A DNA stretch of 64,000 nucleotides, from the NCBI RefSeq assembly GCF_000202635.1, contig NC_015125.1, positions 2,852,001 to 2,916,000 of the forward strand, in the 5' to 3' direction. Made by a program: the position numbers and the translations under genes. This document shows, piece after piece, positions 9,281 through 19,776 of this stretch; position 1 is the first letter of the stretch; each line of letters begins with the position of its first letter. This DNA is from Microbacterium testaceum StLB037. GTDB taxonomy: Bacteria; Actinomycetota; Actinomycetes; Actinomycetales; Microbacteriaceae. Under the pieces are notes generated by a model. The model saw only the letters and a list, made by a program, of their open reading frames with translations, was not told where the DNA came from and searched no databases.

Positions 9281-10584
9281 GCGGTACCGACATGACCTCC
9301 AGCCCTGCATCCCCAGCCGACGACGGCGCTCCCCGCGCGGCCGCGCGCGACGCCGCCGAGCGGGCAGCCGCCGAGCGGGCAGCCGCCGAGCGGGCAGCCG
9401 CCGCGCGCGAAACCGCCGCCCCCGCGACCGCCGACCTCGCCCACACCGAGGTCGTCTCGGGCGACGAGGCCGCGCGCGCCGCGGCCGACCCCTACATGAC
9501 CGACGTGCTCAACGCCGAGGAGGCGCGCATCCTCGCCGAGATCGAGTTCGAGGGTCTGACCGCCGGGATGGCCGGGGCCTCGACCGCCGGCGACGTGCCG
9601 CCGTCGCGCCGCGCGGGCCGCCTCTTCTCGCGGGACACCGCCCCGCAGGCGGAGGCTCCCGCCACCGCCCCGGCTCCGGTCGACGCCCCCACCGCGGTGC
9701 TCGCCGCACCGTCCGCCTCCGCCGTGTCGTTGCTCGGCGGTGCCTCGGCGACGGCTGAGCGCATCGCCGCGGCCGAGGGCGCGCTCGCCGCGGTAGCGGA
9801 ACGTGCCCCGCTGTCCGAGCTCGACGCCCGCTCGATCTCGGCGTGGTTCGGCGATCACCAGGTGCTCCTCGACGTGTCGTTGACCATGCCCGCCGGCCAG
9901 GTCACCGCGCTCATCGGCCCGTCCGGCTGCGGCAAGTCGACGTTCCTGCGCATCCTTAACCGCATGCACGAGCTGGTGCCCTCGGCATCTCTCGCGGGAG
10001 AGGTGCTGCTCGACGGCGACGACATCTACGACCCGGGTCATCGCCTCATCGACGCGCGAAAGCACATCGGCATGGTCTTCCAGAAGCCCAATCCGTTCCC
10101 CGCCATGTCGATCTACGACAACGTCATCGCGGGCCTCAAGCTCACGGGCGTGCGCGCCTCGCGCGACGAGAAGGACCATCTCGTCGAGACCTCGCTCGCC
10201 TCCGCGGGGCTGTGGAAAGAGGTCAAGGACCGCCTTCGCGCACCCGGGGGCGGGCTCTCGGGCGGCCAGCAGCAGCGCCTCTGCATCGCTCGCTCGCTCG
10301 CCATCAAGCCGCGCGTCCTGCTGATGGACGAGCCCTGCTCCGCCCTCGACCCCACCTCGACGCGCGTGATCGAAGAGACGATGGGGGAGCTTCAGAAAGA
10401 GCTGACGATCGTCATCGTCACGCACAACATGCAGCAGGCGCAGCGCGTGTCCCAGCAGTGCGCCTTCTTCCTGGCATCCCAGGGTCAGCCGGGCCACATC
10501 GTCGAACACGGTGACACGGATGCCATGTTCGACTCGCCCATCGACCCCCGCACCTACGACTACGTGAACGGGCGCTTCGGGTGA
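9277..10584 (+). CDS. PstB-type ABC transporter ATPase with long Ala-rich N-terminal extension
   Basis: The start is GTG 9277 (GTGA overlap with the pseudosortase) or ATG 9292. The latter gives 430 residues. Residues 1-~170 are low-complexity, with a three-times repeated ERAAA unit and a short conserved-looking stretch [24 protein letters not shown]. The ATPase follows: Walker [10 protein letters not shown] (209-217), Q-loop VFQKPNPFP, signature LSGGQQQRL, Walker [13 protein letters not shown] and His switch THN, all typical of PstB. Usual PstB proteins have 250-260 residues without this extension. No PstA or PstC permease is in the window. It may energise phosphate uptake with permeases lying upstream, or serve the surface machinery of this cluster. 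Confidence 0.85.
   Translation: MSGTDMTSSPASPADDGAPRAAARDAAERAAAERAAAERAAAARETAAPATADLAHTEVVSGDEAARAAADPYMTDVLNAEEARILAEIEFEGLTAGMAGASTAGDVPPSRRAGRLFSRDTAPQAEAPATAPAPVDAPTAVLAAPSASAVSLLGGASATAERIAAAEGALAAVAERAPLSELDARSISAWFGDHQVLLDVSLTMPAGQVTALIGPSGCGKSTFLRILNRMHELVPSASLAGEVLLDGDDIYDPGHRLIDARKHIGMVFQKPNPFPAMSIYDNVIAGLKLTGVRASRDEKDHLVETSLASAGLWKEVKDRLRAPGGGLSGGQQQRLCIARSLAIKPRVLLMDEPCSALDPTSTRVIEETMGELQKELTIVIVTHNMQQAQRVSQQCAFFLASQGQPGHIVEHGDTDAMFDSPIDPRTYDYVNGRFG
9358..9402 (+). repeat. Three tandem copies of a 15-bp unit
   Basis: The unit GAGCGGGCAGCCGCC occurs three times in perfect tandem inside the N-terminal extension of the PstB-like gene and encodes ERAAA each time. Such an array can gain or lose units in frame. 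Confidence 0.9.
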
Positions 10585-12245
10585 GTCGGCGGATGCTCGG
10601 CGGGACGGGTGCCGCGCTCGCCGTCGCCGCTCTGCTCGTCGCACCGACGACAGCGGCGCACGCCGACGAACTCGTTCCGATCTCGGGCCCGGGCTCGACG
10701 TGGGCGCAGAATGCCGTGGACTTCTGGCGACGTGACGTCGCGACCGACTCGGGCATGACCGTGTCCTACGCCGGCACGGGCACTGCCGCGGGCCTCTCCG
10801 ACTTCTCGCACGAGACCGTGGACTTCGCGATCTCCGACGTCCCCTACGGCGTCGACGGGTCGCTCACCCCGCCGTCGACCCCCTACGCCTCCCTTCCCGT
10901 CGTCGGCGGCGGCCTCGCGCTCGCCTACAACCTCTGGGTGGACGGTCACCCCTTCCACGACCTCCGGCTGTCGGGGAACGCGGTGGCGGGCATCTTCTCG
11001 GGCACCATCACGCGCTGGGACGACCCGCTCCTGCGAGCCGATAACCCCGGTGTCGCGCTCCCGGCGCAGGCCATCGCCCCGGTCGTGCGCGGCGATGCCA
11101 CGGCGACGACTCTCGAGCTGACCCGGTGGATGGAGAGCGAGCACTCCGACGTCTGGTCGGCCGGGGCGTCCACGGTGTTCCCCACGGCGGGTCCCGCTTT
11201 CCACGCCCAGAACGGATCGCTCGGCGTCGCCGGATACGTCGCCCAGAGCTACGGCCGCGGAGCGATCACCTACGTCGAGAACACGTACGCGTACAAGTCC
11301 GGTCTCTCCACCGCGAAGATCCTGAACGCCGCCGGGTATTACATCGCCCCGACGCCGGAGGCGGTGTCGATCGCGCTGGGCGGGGCGACACCGGATGCCA
11401 CCGGCACCGGCGTGTGGCGCCACCCCGACGCCCGTGCCTACCCCCTCTCCACCTTCACCTCGATGATCGTGCCGACGCAGCCGACGCGGGTGTTCACGGT
11501 CGAGAAGGGGCGCACCCTCTCGCGATTCCTCGCGCACGCGCTGTGCCGTGGACAGCAGAACGCGGCCGGCCTCGGGAACGCCCCGTTGCCCCTCGCGCTC
11601 GTCCGGTCCGCGTCCTCTGTCCTCGCCACGATCCCGGGGAACTCCGGCGGGATCGACGTGAACGCGTGCGCCAACCCCACGTTCGTCGCCGGCGACACCG
11701 CGACCGACACCCTCCTCCTGCGGAGCGCGCCGATGCCGCCCGACAGCGACAAGCGGATGCCGCCGGGTCCCCACGAGTCGACCGGCGCCGAGCTCGACGT
11801 CGCGATCACGGCATCCGATCTCTTCCAGCTCACCGCACCGACCACGACCTCGATCGACTTCGGAGACCTCGGACGCGGACGCGACGGCGTCGCCCGCGCT
11901 CTCGGACGCTTCACCGTCGTCGACGACCGCGACCGTCTCGCCGGCTGGAGCATGCAGATCGCCGTGAGCGACTTCGTCGGGAGGGACGACCCGACGCTGC
12001 GGTTCTCGTCGGCCGCGCTGGGGATCGACCCGCAGGAGGTCGTCCACCACGACGGCGTCGCGGTCGGGTCACCCCAGGAGGCGGGCCAGGCGGTCTACCC
12101 GACGACCCTGGCGACGGGGGAACCGGGGACGACCACCACCCTCGACGGAGCGACGTTCGACGCCGACCTCAGTCTCCGCGTCCCCCGCGACGCCGCGGTC
12201 GGCGACTACCACTCCACCGTGACGCTGACGCTGATCGCGCGCTGA
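10581..12245 (+). CDS. PstS-like binding protein fused to a WxL-like C-terminal domain
   Basis: The 554-residue protein starts at GTG 10581 in a GTGA overlap with the ATPase gene. It has a signal peptide (cleavage near AHADELVP). Residues ~30-370 form a PstS-like domain: [39 protein letters not shown] and [15 protein letters not shown] are the phosphate-loop and family motifs. Residues ~404-554 repeat the final domain of the protein at 4664-6226 ([33 protein letters not shown]). The WxL position reads WSM here. The fusion links the binding proteins directly to the WxL-like system. It ends the coupled operon and converges with thrE. Confidence 0.85.
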   Translation: MSRRMLGGTGAALAVAALLVAPTTAAHADELVPISGPGSTWAQNAVDFWRRDVATDSGMTVSYAGTGTAAGLSDFSHETVDFAISDVPYGVDGSLTPPSTPYASLPVVGGGLALAYNLWVDGHPFHDLRLSGNAVAGIFSGTITRWDDPLLRADNPGVALPAQAIAPVVRGDATATTLELTRWMESEHSDVWSAGASTVFPTAGPAFHAQNGSLGVAGYVAQSYGRGAITYVENTYAYKSGLSTAKILNAAGYYIAPTPEAVSIALGGATPDATGTGVWRHPDARAYPLSTFTSMIVPTQPTRVFTVEKGRTLSRFLAHALCRGQQNAAGLGNAPLPLALVRSASSVLATIPGNSGGIDVNACANPTFVAGDTATDTLLLRSAPMPPDSDKRMPPGPHESTGAELDVAITASDLFQLTAPTTTSIDFGDLGRGRDGVARALGRFTVVDDRDRLAGWSMQIAVSDFVGRDDPTLRFSSAALGIDPQEVVHHDGVAVGSPQEAGQAVYPTTLATGEPGTTTTLDGATFDADLSLRVPRDAAVGDYHSTVTLTLIAR

Positions 12246-12278
12246 GCTCTCGCGACCTGACCGGCCCCGTCGCGGCGT

Positions 12279-13676
12279 TCAGCGACGTGATCGCGCGCGC
12301 ACCCGCACCACGCTCGACAGCGTCGCCCGCACCGGCTGCCCCAGGTAGATGCCCAGCGACGCCCCCACCGCGAGCGCGATACCGATCGTCGCGGCTCCCG
12401 TCAGCGTGGTGACACCCGTCATGAGTACGGCGGGGTCGTCGCCCGACTCCACGATCCCCAGCAGCCCGCGGAACACCGCCGCACCGGGAACCATCGGCAG
12501 GATCGCGGCGGTGGTGATGGCCACCGACGGAACGTGCAGGCGGTAGGCCACGACGATGCCGGCGAAGCTGCCGATGAAGGCGCCGACGCCGCTCGCCGCG
12601 GCCACCTCGAACCCGAGCGACGAGGCACCGAGATAGCCCGCCCACGCCACCAGGCTCAGGGTCGCGCTGACGACGATGATCCGCGCGCCGGCCCCGTTGA
12701 TCACGGCGACGGCGATCGCGATGACCGCAGCTCCGACGAACTGCACGCTCACCGGTCCCAGCGGCAGGGCGGTCGACGGGGGAGACATCCCCATCCCCAG
12801 CACGCGCACGGTCTCGAGCCCCGCGAGGATCCCCAGCACCACGCCGAGCGTCTGCGTCGTCAGCTCGAGGATGCGGCCCGTCGCGGTCAGGGCGAATCCG
12901 TCGATGGCATCCTGAGCCGCCCCGACGACCGTCAGCCCCGCCAGCATCAGGACGATCCCGGATGCCACGATCACCGACGGTCGGATCGCGGCGGCCGCGT
13001 CGATCCCGGTGTACTGCAGCAGCGGAGACAGCGCCGCGACGACGGTCAGCACGAAGCCACCCGCGATCTGCGCGAAGAAGTAGGGCACGCGCGCGCGGGC
13101 CATCACGTGCTGCGTGGTGGCGGCAAGGCCGGCCGCGATGAACGACAGCACCAGCGCGAGCCAGTTCGCGCCGAACATGATCGCGACCCCCACCGCGAGG
13201 CCGGCTTGAGCTGCGATCACGATCGCCGGGCGGTAGCGGAACGGGAGCCGACGGATCGCGCGGCACCGCACGACGGCGTCGTCGAGAGCGAGTCCGCCCG
13301 TGATCTCGATGACGAGGGCTTGCAGCCGCTGCAGCTTGGCGTGATCGGGCACCGATCCGCGCACGACGCGCAGGAGCGTCGTGGGGTGCGTGGCGCCCGG
13401 GCGACTGTGCGCGATCGTGATCGAGTTGTAGGTCACGTCGACGTGCACCGGGTCCAGGCCGTATGCGCCGCAGACCCGGACGATCGTCAGCGTCACTTCG
13501 TTCGCGGGGGCCCCGACGACGAGCATCGTCTCGCCGACGCGGATCGCGAGGTCGAGCACGCGGGTCGCGAACGCCTCGTCGATGACGGGGAGCAGATGAG
13601 TCTCCGGAGACCCGGAATCCTCGGTGTGCACGAGACGACGCAACGACGACAGCAGTCGGCGCGGGGTGGGGGACAA
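12279..13676 (-). CDS. thrE: ThrE-type threonine/serine exporter
   Basis: This is an integral membrane exporter with the two-part ThrE layout. A cytoplasmic N-terminal domain (VGAPANEVTLTI, YNSITIAHSRPGATHPTT, LQRLQALVIEITGGL) is followed by about ten hydrophobic helices (from PAIVIAAQAGLAVGVAI to the C-terminus). I chose TTG at 13676 because GGAGG stands seven bases upstream (13684-13688). An ATG further upstream at 13772 would add 32 residues but has no ribosome binding site. It lies next to lysC, which makes the aspartate-family precursor of threonine. Confidence 0.85.
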   Translation of the reverse strand: MSPTPRRLLSSLRRLVHTEDSGSPETHLLPVIDEAFATRVLDLAIRVGETMLVVGAPANEVTLTIVRVCGAYGLDPVHVDVTYNSITIAHSRPGATHPTTLLRVVRGSVPDHAKLQRLQALVIEITGGLALDDAVVRCRAIRRLPFRYRPAIVIAAQAGLAVGVAIMFGANWLALVLSFIAAGLAATTQHVMARARVPYFFAQIAGGFVLTVVAALSPLLQYTGIDAAAAIRPSVIVASGIVLMLAGLTVVGAAQDAIDGFALTATGRILELTTQTLGVVLGILAGLETVRVLGMGMSPPSTALPLGPVSVQFVGAAVIAIAVAVINGAGARIIVVSATLSLVAWAGYLGASSLGFEVAAASGVGAFIGSFAGIVVAYRLHVPSVAITTAAILPMVPGAAVFRGLLGIVESGDDPAVLMTGVTTLTGAATIGIALAVGASLGIYLGQPVRATLSSVVRVRARSRR

Positions 13677-13797
13677 CCGCGAGCCTCCAGGGCCAAGAAC
13701 CGGGTGGGAGGGCTCGATCCTATCCGCGCGAGGCTGATCGTCGGCAGGGTGACGCCTCGCGGTTCCGCGCATGACGGAGGCGGCATACCCGCGCCCC

Positions 13798-13803
13798 TAG
13801 GAT
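13798..13803 (+). promoter_or_regulatory. -10 box of the lysC promoter
   Basis: TAGGAT lies 74 bases before the lysC start, leaving an untranslated leader of about 68 bases. No clear -35 element is present, as is common in this window. Confidence 0.5.
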
Positions 13804-13877
13804 GGACCCTCGGGTGCGGCATCCGAGCGCCCCGTCGTGGCATCCCGACGCCCGACCCATCCGGGAGAGTTCCTCTT

Positions 13878-15164
13878 ATGGCGCTGATCGTCCAGAAGTA
13901 CGGCGGTTCGTCCGTCGCCGACGCCGAGAGCATCAAGCGGGTCGCGAAGCGCATCGTCGACACGCGCCGCGCCGGCCACGAGGTCGTCGTGGCGGTGAGC
14001 GCCATGGGCGACACGACCGACGAGCTGCTCGACCTCGCGGGCCAGGTCGCCCCGATCCCCGCTCCGCGCGAACTCGACATGCTCCTCTCCAGCGGTGAGC
14101 GCATCTCGATGGCGCTGCTGGCCATGGCGATCCACTCCATGGGCTTCGAGGCCCGTTCCTTCACGGGCAGCCAGGCGGGCATGATCACGGATGCCACGCA
14201 CGGCGCCGCGCGCATCGTCGACGTCACGCCGGTCCGACTTCGCGAAGCGCTCGACGAGGGTGCGATCGTCATCGTGGCCGGTTTCCAGGGTTTCAACCGC
14301 GACACCCGAGACATCACGACCCTCGGTCGCGGAGGCTCGGACACGACCGCCGTCGCGCTCGCCGCCGCCCTCAAGGCCGACGTCTGCGAGATCTACAGCG
14401 ATGTCGACGGTATCTTCACCGCCGACCCGCGCGTCGTGCCGCTCGCGCGCAAGCTCGACCGCGTCGGCAGCGAAGAGATGCTCGAGCTCGCCGCCAACGG
14501 CGCGAAGGTCCTCTACATCCGCGCGGTCGAGTACGCGCGGCGCCACGGCGTGCTGATCCACGCGCGGTCCACGTTCAGCTCGGGCGAGGGCACCTGGGTG
14601 CTCGACGCCTCGAAGACCTCCCCACTCGTCCCCGAAAGAGAAGCCATGGAAGAGCCCATCGTCGCCGGCGTCGCCACCGACCTCAGCCAGGCCAAGATCA
14701 CCGTCATCGGTGTCCCCGACGTGCCGGGCAAGGCCGCCGACATCTTCAAGATCGTTGCCAAGTCCGGCGCGAACGTCGACATGATCGTGCAGAACGTCTC
14801 GGCGGCCGCGACCAGCCGCACCGACATCTCCTTCACGCTGCCCAAGACCGACGCGACGACCGCCCTCAAGGCGCTCGCCGGCGAGCAGTCCGAGGTCGGG
14901 TTCGAGAGCCTCGTGCACGACGACCAGATCGGCAAGCTCTCGGTCGTGGGTGCGGGCATGCGCACCCACTCGGGCGTCTCGGCGACGCTCTTCGAGGCGC
15001 TCAGCATGGCCGGGGTCAACATCGAGATGATCTCGACGTCCGAGATCCGCATCTCGGTCGTCGTCCGCGGCGTCGACCTCGCCGAGGCCGCGCGTCTCGT
15101 GCACACCGCCTACGGACTGGACGGCGAGGCCGAGGCCACCGTCCACGCCGGCACCGGTCGCTGA
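13878..15164 (+). CDS. lysC: Aspartate kinase, alpha subunit
   Basis: It phosphorylates aspartate, the first step to lysine, threonine, methionine and diaminopimelate. The 428 residues contain the kinase core: KYGGSSV at the N-terminus, FQGFNRDTRDITTLGRGGSDTTAVALA, and YSDVDGIFTADPR. Two ACT domains follow (from ~residue 265: KITVIGVPDVPGKA, and SVVGAGMRTHSGVSA), the site of lysine/threonine feedback in the family. GGGAGAG precedes ATG 13878. An internal ribosome binding site and ATG at 14646 would yield a separate 172-residue beta subunit. asd follows on the same strand. Confidence 0.97.
   Translation: MALIVQKYGGSSVADAESIKRVAKRIVDTRRAGHEVVVAVSAMGDTTDELLDLAGQVAPIPAPRELDMLLSSGERISMALLAMAIHSMGFEARSFTGSQAGMITDATHGAARIVDVTPVRLREALDEGAIVIVAGFQGFNRDTRDITTLGRGGSDTTAVALAAALKADVCEIYSDVDGIFTADPRVVPLARKLDRVGSEEMLELAANGAKVLYIRAVEYARRHGVLIHARSTFSSGEGTWVLDASKTSPLVPEREAMEEPIVAGVATDLSQAKITVIGVPDVPGKAADIFKIVAKSGANVDMIVQNVSAAATSRTDISFTLPKTDATTALKALAGEQSEVGFESLVHDDQIGKLSVVGAGMRTHSGVSATLFEALSMAGVNIEMISTSEIRISVVVRGVDLAEAARLVHTAYGLDGEAEATVHAGTGR
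14634..14648 (+). promoter_or_regulatory. Internal ribosome binding site and start codon for the LysC beta subunit
   Basis: A purine-rich GAAAGAGAAG precedes ATG 14646 in the lysC frame. Translation from it gives 172 residues covering both ACT domains. The same arrangement produces the alpha2-beta2 enzyme in Corynebacterium and Bacillus. I see the site, and the separate product is inferred from those relatives. Confidence 0.65.
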
Positions 15165-15188
15165 CCACCGCGTCCCGGTCCGACGCCG

Positions 15189-16450
<1,262 letters not shown>

Positions 16451-16483
16451 GCGGACGGCATCCGGATGCCGTGAGCCCGGGGT

Positions 16484-16524
16484 TGTCTCGACATCGAACC
16501 GACCGATCTCTCGATGTCGAGACA
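16484..16524 (+). terminator. 14-bp inverted repeat between asd and mqo
   Basis: The arms TGTCTCGACATCGA (16484-16497) and its exact complement (16511-16524) surround a 13-base loop. It may terminate asd. Because its right arm reaches the place where the -35 region of mqo should be, it may also be an operator for mqo. Confidence 0.6.
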
Positions 16525-16540
16525 CCTTCCAGCCCGCGCC

Positions 16541-16546
16541 TAGAAT
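16541..16546 (+). promoter_or_regulatory. -10 box of mqo, leaderless start
   Basis: TAGAAT ends six bases before GTG 16553 and there is no ribosome binding site, so transcription should begin at or within a base or two of the start codon. Confidence 0.65.
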
Positions 16547-16552
16547 CGTCGG

Positions 16553-18025
16553 GTGACTGAAAACGTCGATGTTCTCCTCATCGGTGGCGGCATCATGTCC
16601 GCCACTCTCGGCACGCTGCTGAAGGACCTCCAGCCCGATCTGAAGATCGCGGTCATGGAGCGCTTGAGCGACGTCGCGCAGGAGAGCTCGAACGCCTGGA
16701 ACAACGCCGGCACCGGTCACGCGGCCCTCTGCGAGCTGAACTACACGCCCGAGGCGAAGGACGGGTCGATCGACCCGGCCAAGGCCGTCACGATCAACGA
16801 GCAGTTCCAGCAGAGCCGTCAGCTCTGGGCCTCGCTCGTAGCCGAGGGTGTGCTGGACGAGCCCTCGACGTTCATCAACGCGACCCCGCACATGACGTTC
16901 GTGCGCGGCGAGAAGGACGTCGCCTTCCTCCGTAAGCGCTACGAGGTGCTCCGGGAGCAGCCGCTGTTCGCGGGCATCGAGTACAGCGAGGACTCCCGCG
17001 TCATCAACCAGTGGGCGCCGCTGCTGATGCAGAAGCGCCGCAAGGGCGAGCCCTTCGCGGCCACGCGGGTTCCCGCCGGCACCGACGTCGACTTCGGCTC
17101 GCTCACGCGCCAGCTCTTCGCCAACCTGCGCGAGAAGGGCGTCGAGGTCGTCACGAACCACGACGTCAAGAAGCTGAAGAAGCAGAAGGACGGCTCCTGG
17201 GAGGTCTCGTACCGCCACGTGATCGGCGGCACCCCCGGGTCGATCAACGCGAAGTTCGTCTTCGTCGGTGCGGGTGGGTGGGCGCTCAAGCTCCTGCAGC
17301 GCTCCGGCATCCCCGAGATCAAGGGCTACGGCGTCTTCCCGATCGGCGGTCAGTGGCTCAAGACCTCCAACCCCGACATCGTCGCGAAGCACCACGCCAA
17401 GGTCTACTCGCAGGCGTCGGTCGGGGCTCCGCCCATGTCGGTCCCGCACCTCGACACCCGCGTCATCGACGGCGAGTCCTCGCTGCTGTTCGGACCGTTC
17501 GCGACCTTCAGCCCCAAGTTCCTCAAGAACGGGTCGATGCTCGACATCGTCACCCAGGTGCGACCGCACAACCTCCTGCCGATGCTGAAGGTCGCGGTCG
17601 ACAACCCCGGCCTCATCAAGTACCTGATCAGCGAGCTCTTGAAGACCCACGCGAAGAAGGTCGACAGCCTCCGCGACTTCATGCCGACGGCCCAGGCCGA
17701 GGACTGGGAGCTGCTCGACGCCGGTCAGCGCGCCCAGGTGATGAAGAAAGACAAAGACAAGGGCGGGGTGCTGCAGTTCGGCACCGAGGTCATCACGGCC
17801 TCCGACCGCTCGATCGCGGGTCTCCTCGGCGCCTCCCCGGGGGCGTCCACCGCGGTGTCGATCATGCTCGGCCTGATCAAGACGTGCTTCCCCGAGCGCA
17901 TGCCCGAGTGGGAACCGCGCCTGCGCGAGCTCATCCCCAGCTATGGCGAGTCGCTCAACACGCGGCCCGAGGCGGCGCGCAAAGAACTGGATGCCACGGC
18001 CCAGGCGCTGAAGATCAACCCCTGA
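16553..18025 (+). CDS. mqo: Malate:quinone oxidoreductase
   Basis: This membrane-associated FAD enzyme oxidises malate to oxaloacetate and passes electrons to quinone, replacing or joining malate dehydrogenase in the TCA cycle. The 490-residue protein has the N-terminal FAD motif VLLIGGGIMSATLGTLL, then WNNAGTGHAALCELNYTP, TFVRGEKDV, FVGAGGWALKLLQ and GASPGASTAVSIM, all typical of Mqo. The length is the family norm. The start is the leaderless GTG. tdk follows after four bases, so the two are probably co-transcribed. Confidence 0.97.
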   Translation: MTENVDVLLIGGGIMSATLGTLLKDLQPDLKIAVMERLSDVAQESSNAWNNAGTGHAALCELNYTPEAKDGSIDPAKAVTINEQFQQSRQLWASLVAEGVLDEPSTFINATPHMTFVRGEKDVAFLRKRYEVLREQPLFAGIEYSEDSRVINQWAPLLMQKRRKGEPFAATRVPAGTDVDFGSLTRQLFANLREKGVEVVTNHDVKKLKKQKDGSWEVSYRHVIGGTPGSINAKFVFVGAGGWALKLLQRSGIPEIKGYGVFPIGGQWLKTSNPDIVAKHHAKVYSQASVGAPPMSVPHLDTRVIDGESSLLFGPFATFSPKFLKNGSMLDIVTQVRPHNLLPMLKVAVDNPGLIKYLISELLKTHAKKVDSLRDFMPTAQAEDWELLDAGQRAQVMKKDKDKGGVLQFGTEVITASDRSIAGLLGASPGASTAVSIMLGLIKTCFPERMPEWEPRLRELIPSYGESLNTRPEAARKELDATAQALKINP

Positions 18026-18029
18026 ACCC

Positions 18030-18635
18030 GTGGCCAAACTGTACTTCCGCTACGGAGCGATGAACTCGGGCAAGTCGACGGCCCTCCTGCAGGCGGCGTA
18101 CAACTACGAGGAGCGCGGACAGCGCGTCCTGCTCGCGAAGCCCGAGATCGACACCAAGGGCGCCGATCAGATCGAGAGCCGCCTGGGCGTGAGCCGCCCG
18201 GTCGATTTCCTGGTGGGTCCCGACGACGACCTGCGTGCGGTGTTCGCCGCCGCGGCCGGCCCCGCCCCGGTCGCCTCGCTCCTGGTCGACGAAGCCCAGT
18301 TCTTCACCCCGGGCCAGGTCGACGACCTCTTGCGCATCGCGGTGCTCGACGACGTCCCGGTGCTCGCGTACGGCATCCGCACCGACTTCCGCACGGAGGC
18401 CTTCCCCGGCTCCGCGCGATTGATGGAGATCTCCCACAGCCTGGAGGAGCTCAAGACCATCTGCCGCTGCGGACGCAAGGCGATCTTCAACGCGCGCCTG
18501 GTGGGCGGGAGGTTCGTCTTCGACGGTGATCAGGTGGCGATCGACGAGGGCCAGATCCAGGGCGAGGTCACGTACGAGTCGATGTGCGCGGCCTGCTACC
18601 TGCGGGAGTCCGGCGGCCGTCTCGACGGGCGCTGA
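18030..18635 (+). CDS. tdk: Thymidine kinase
   Basis: It phosphorylates thymidine in nucleoside salvage. The 201 residues show the P-loop GAMNSGKST, the DEAQF motif (VDEAQFF), ICRCGRKAIFNAR and a C-terminal CAACY, which together make the four-Cys zinc site of type II thymidine kinases. GTG 18030 is four bases after the mqo stop. Confidence 0.95.
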   Translation: MAKLYFRYGAMNSGKSTALLQAAYNYEERGQRVLLAKPEIDTKGADQIESRLGVSRPVDFLVGPDDDLRAVFAAAAGPAPVASLLVDEAQFFTPGQVDDLLRIAVLDDVPVLAYGIRTDFRTEAFPGSARLMEISHSLEELKTICRCGRKAIFNARLVGGRFVFDGDQVAIDEGQIQGEVTYESMCAACYLRESGGRLDGR

Positions 18636-18650
18636 AGGCCTTCTCGCGAT

Positions 18651-18667
18651 CGGCGACACCGTCGCCG
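18651..18667 (+). terminator. Short hairpin before galE
   Basis: A 7-bp GC stem (CGGCGAC/GTCGCCG) with a three-base loop lies 16 bases after the tdk stop. It is followed directly by the GATAAC box of galE. The terminator role is uncertain. Confidence 0.35.
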
Positions 18668-18684
18668 GACGATAACCTGGGAGC

Positions 18685-19713
<1,029 letters not shown>

Positions 19714-19725
19714 CGATCCGCGCGT

Positions 19726-19751
19726 AGGCTGATGTGGTCCGGCCACATCAG
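19726..19751 (+). promoter_or_regulatory. Promoter and FadR-type operator of the GntR gene
   Basis: TAGGCT (19726-19731) is a -10 box. An almost perfect 23-bp palindrome (arms CTGATGTGG at 19729-19737 and CCACATCAG at 19743-19751) covers the end of that box and the expected transcription start. Its core TGGTCCGGCCA matches the TnGTnnnnCnA pattern of FadR-subfamily GntR operators. Autorepression by the adjacent regulator is the likely reading. Confidence 0.7.
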
Positions 19752-19776
19752 CCCGACCGGACGGACGGGGGATGCC

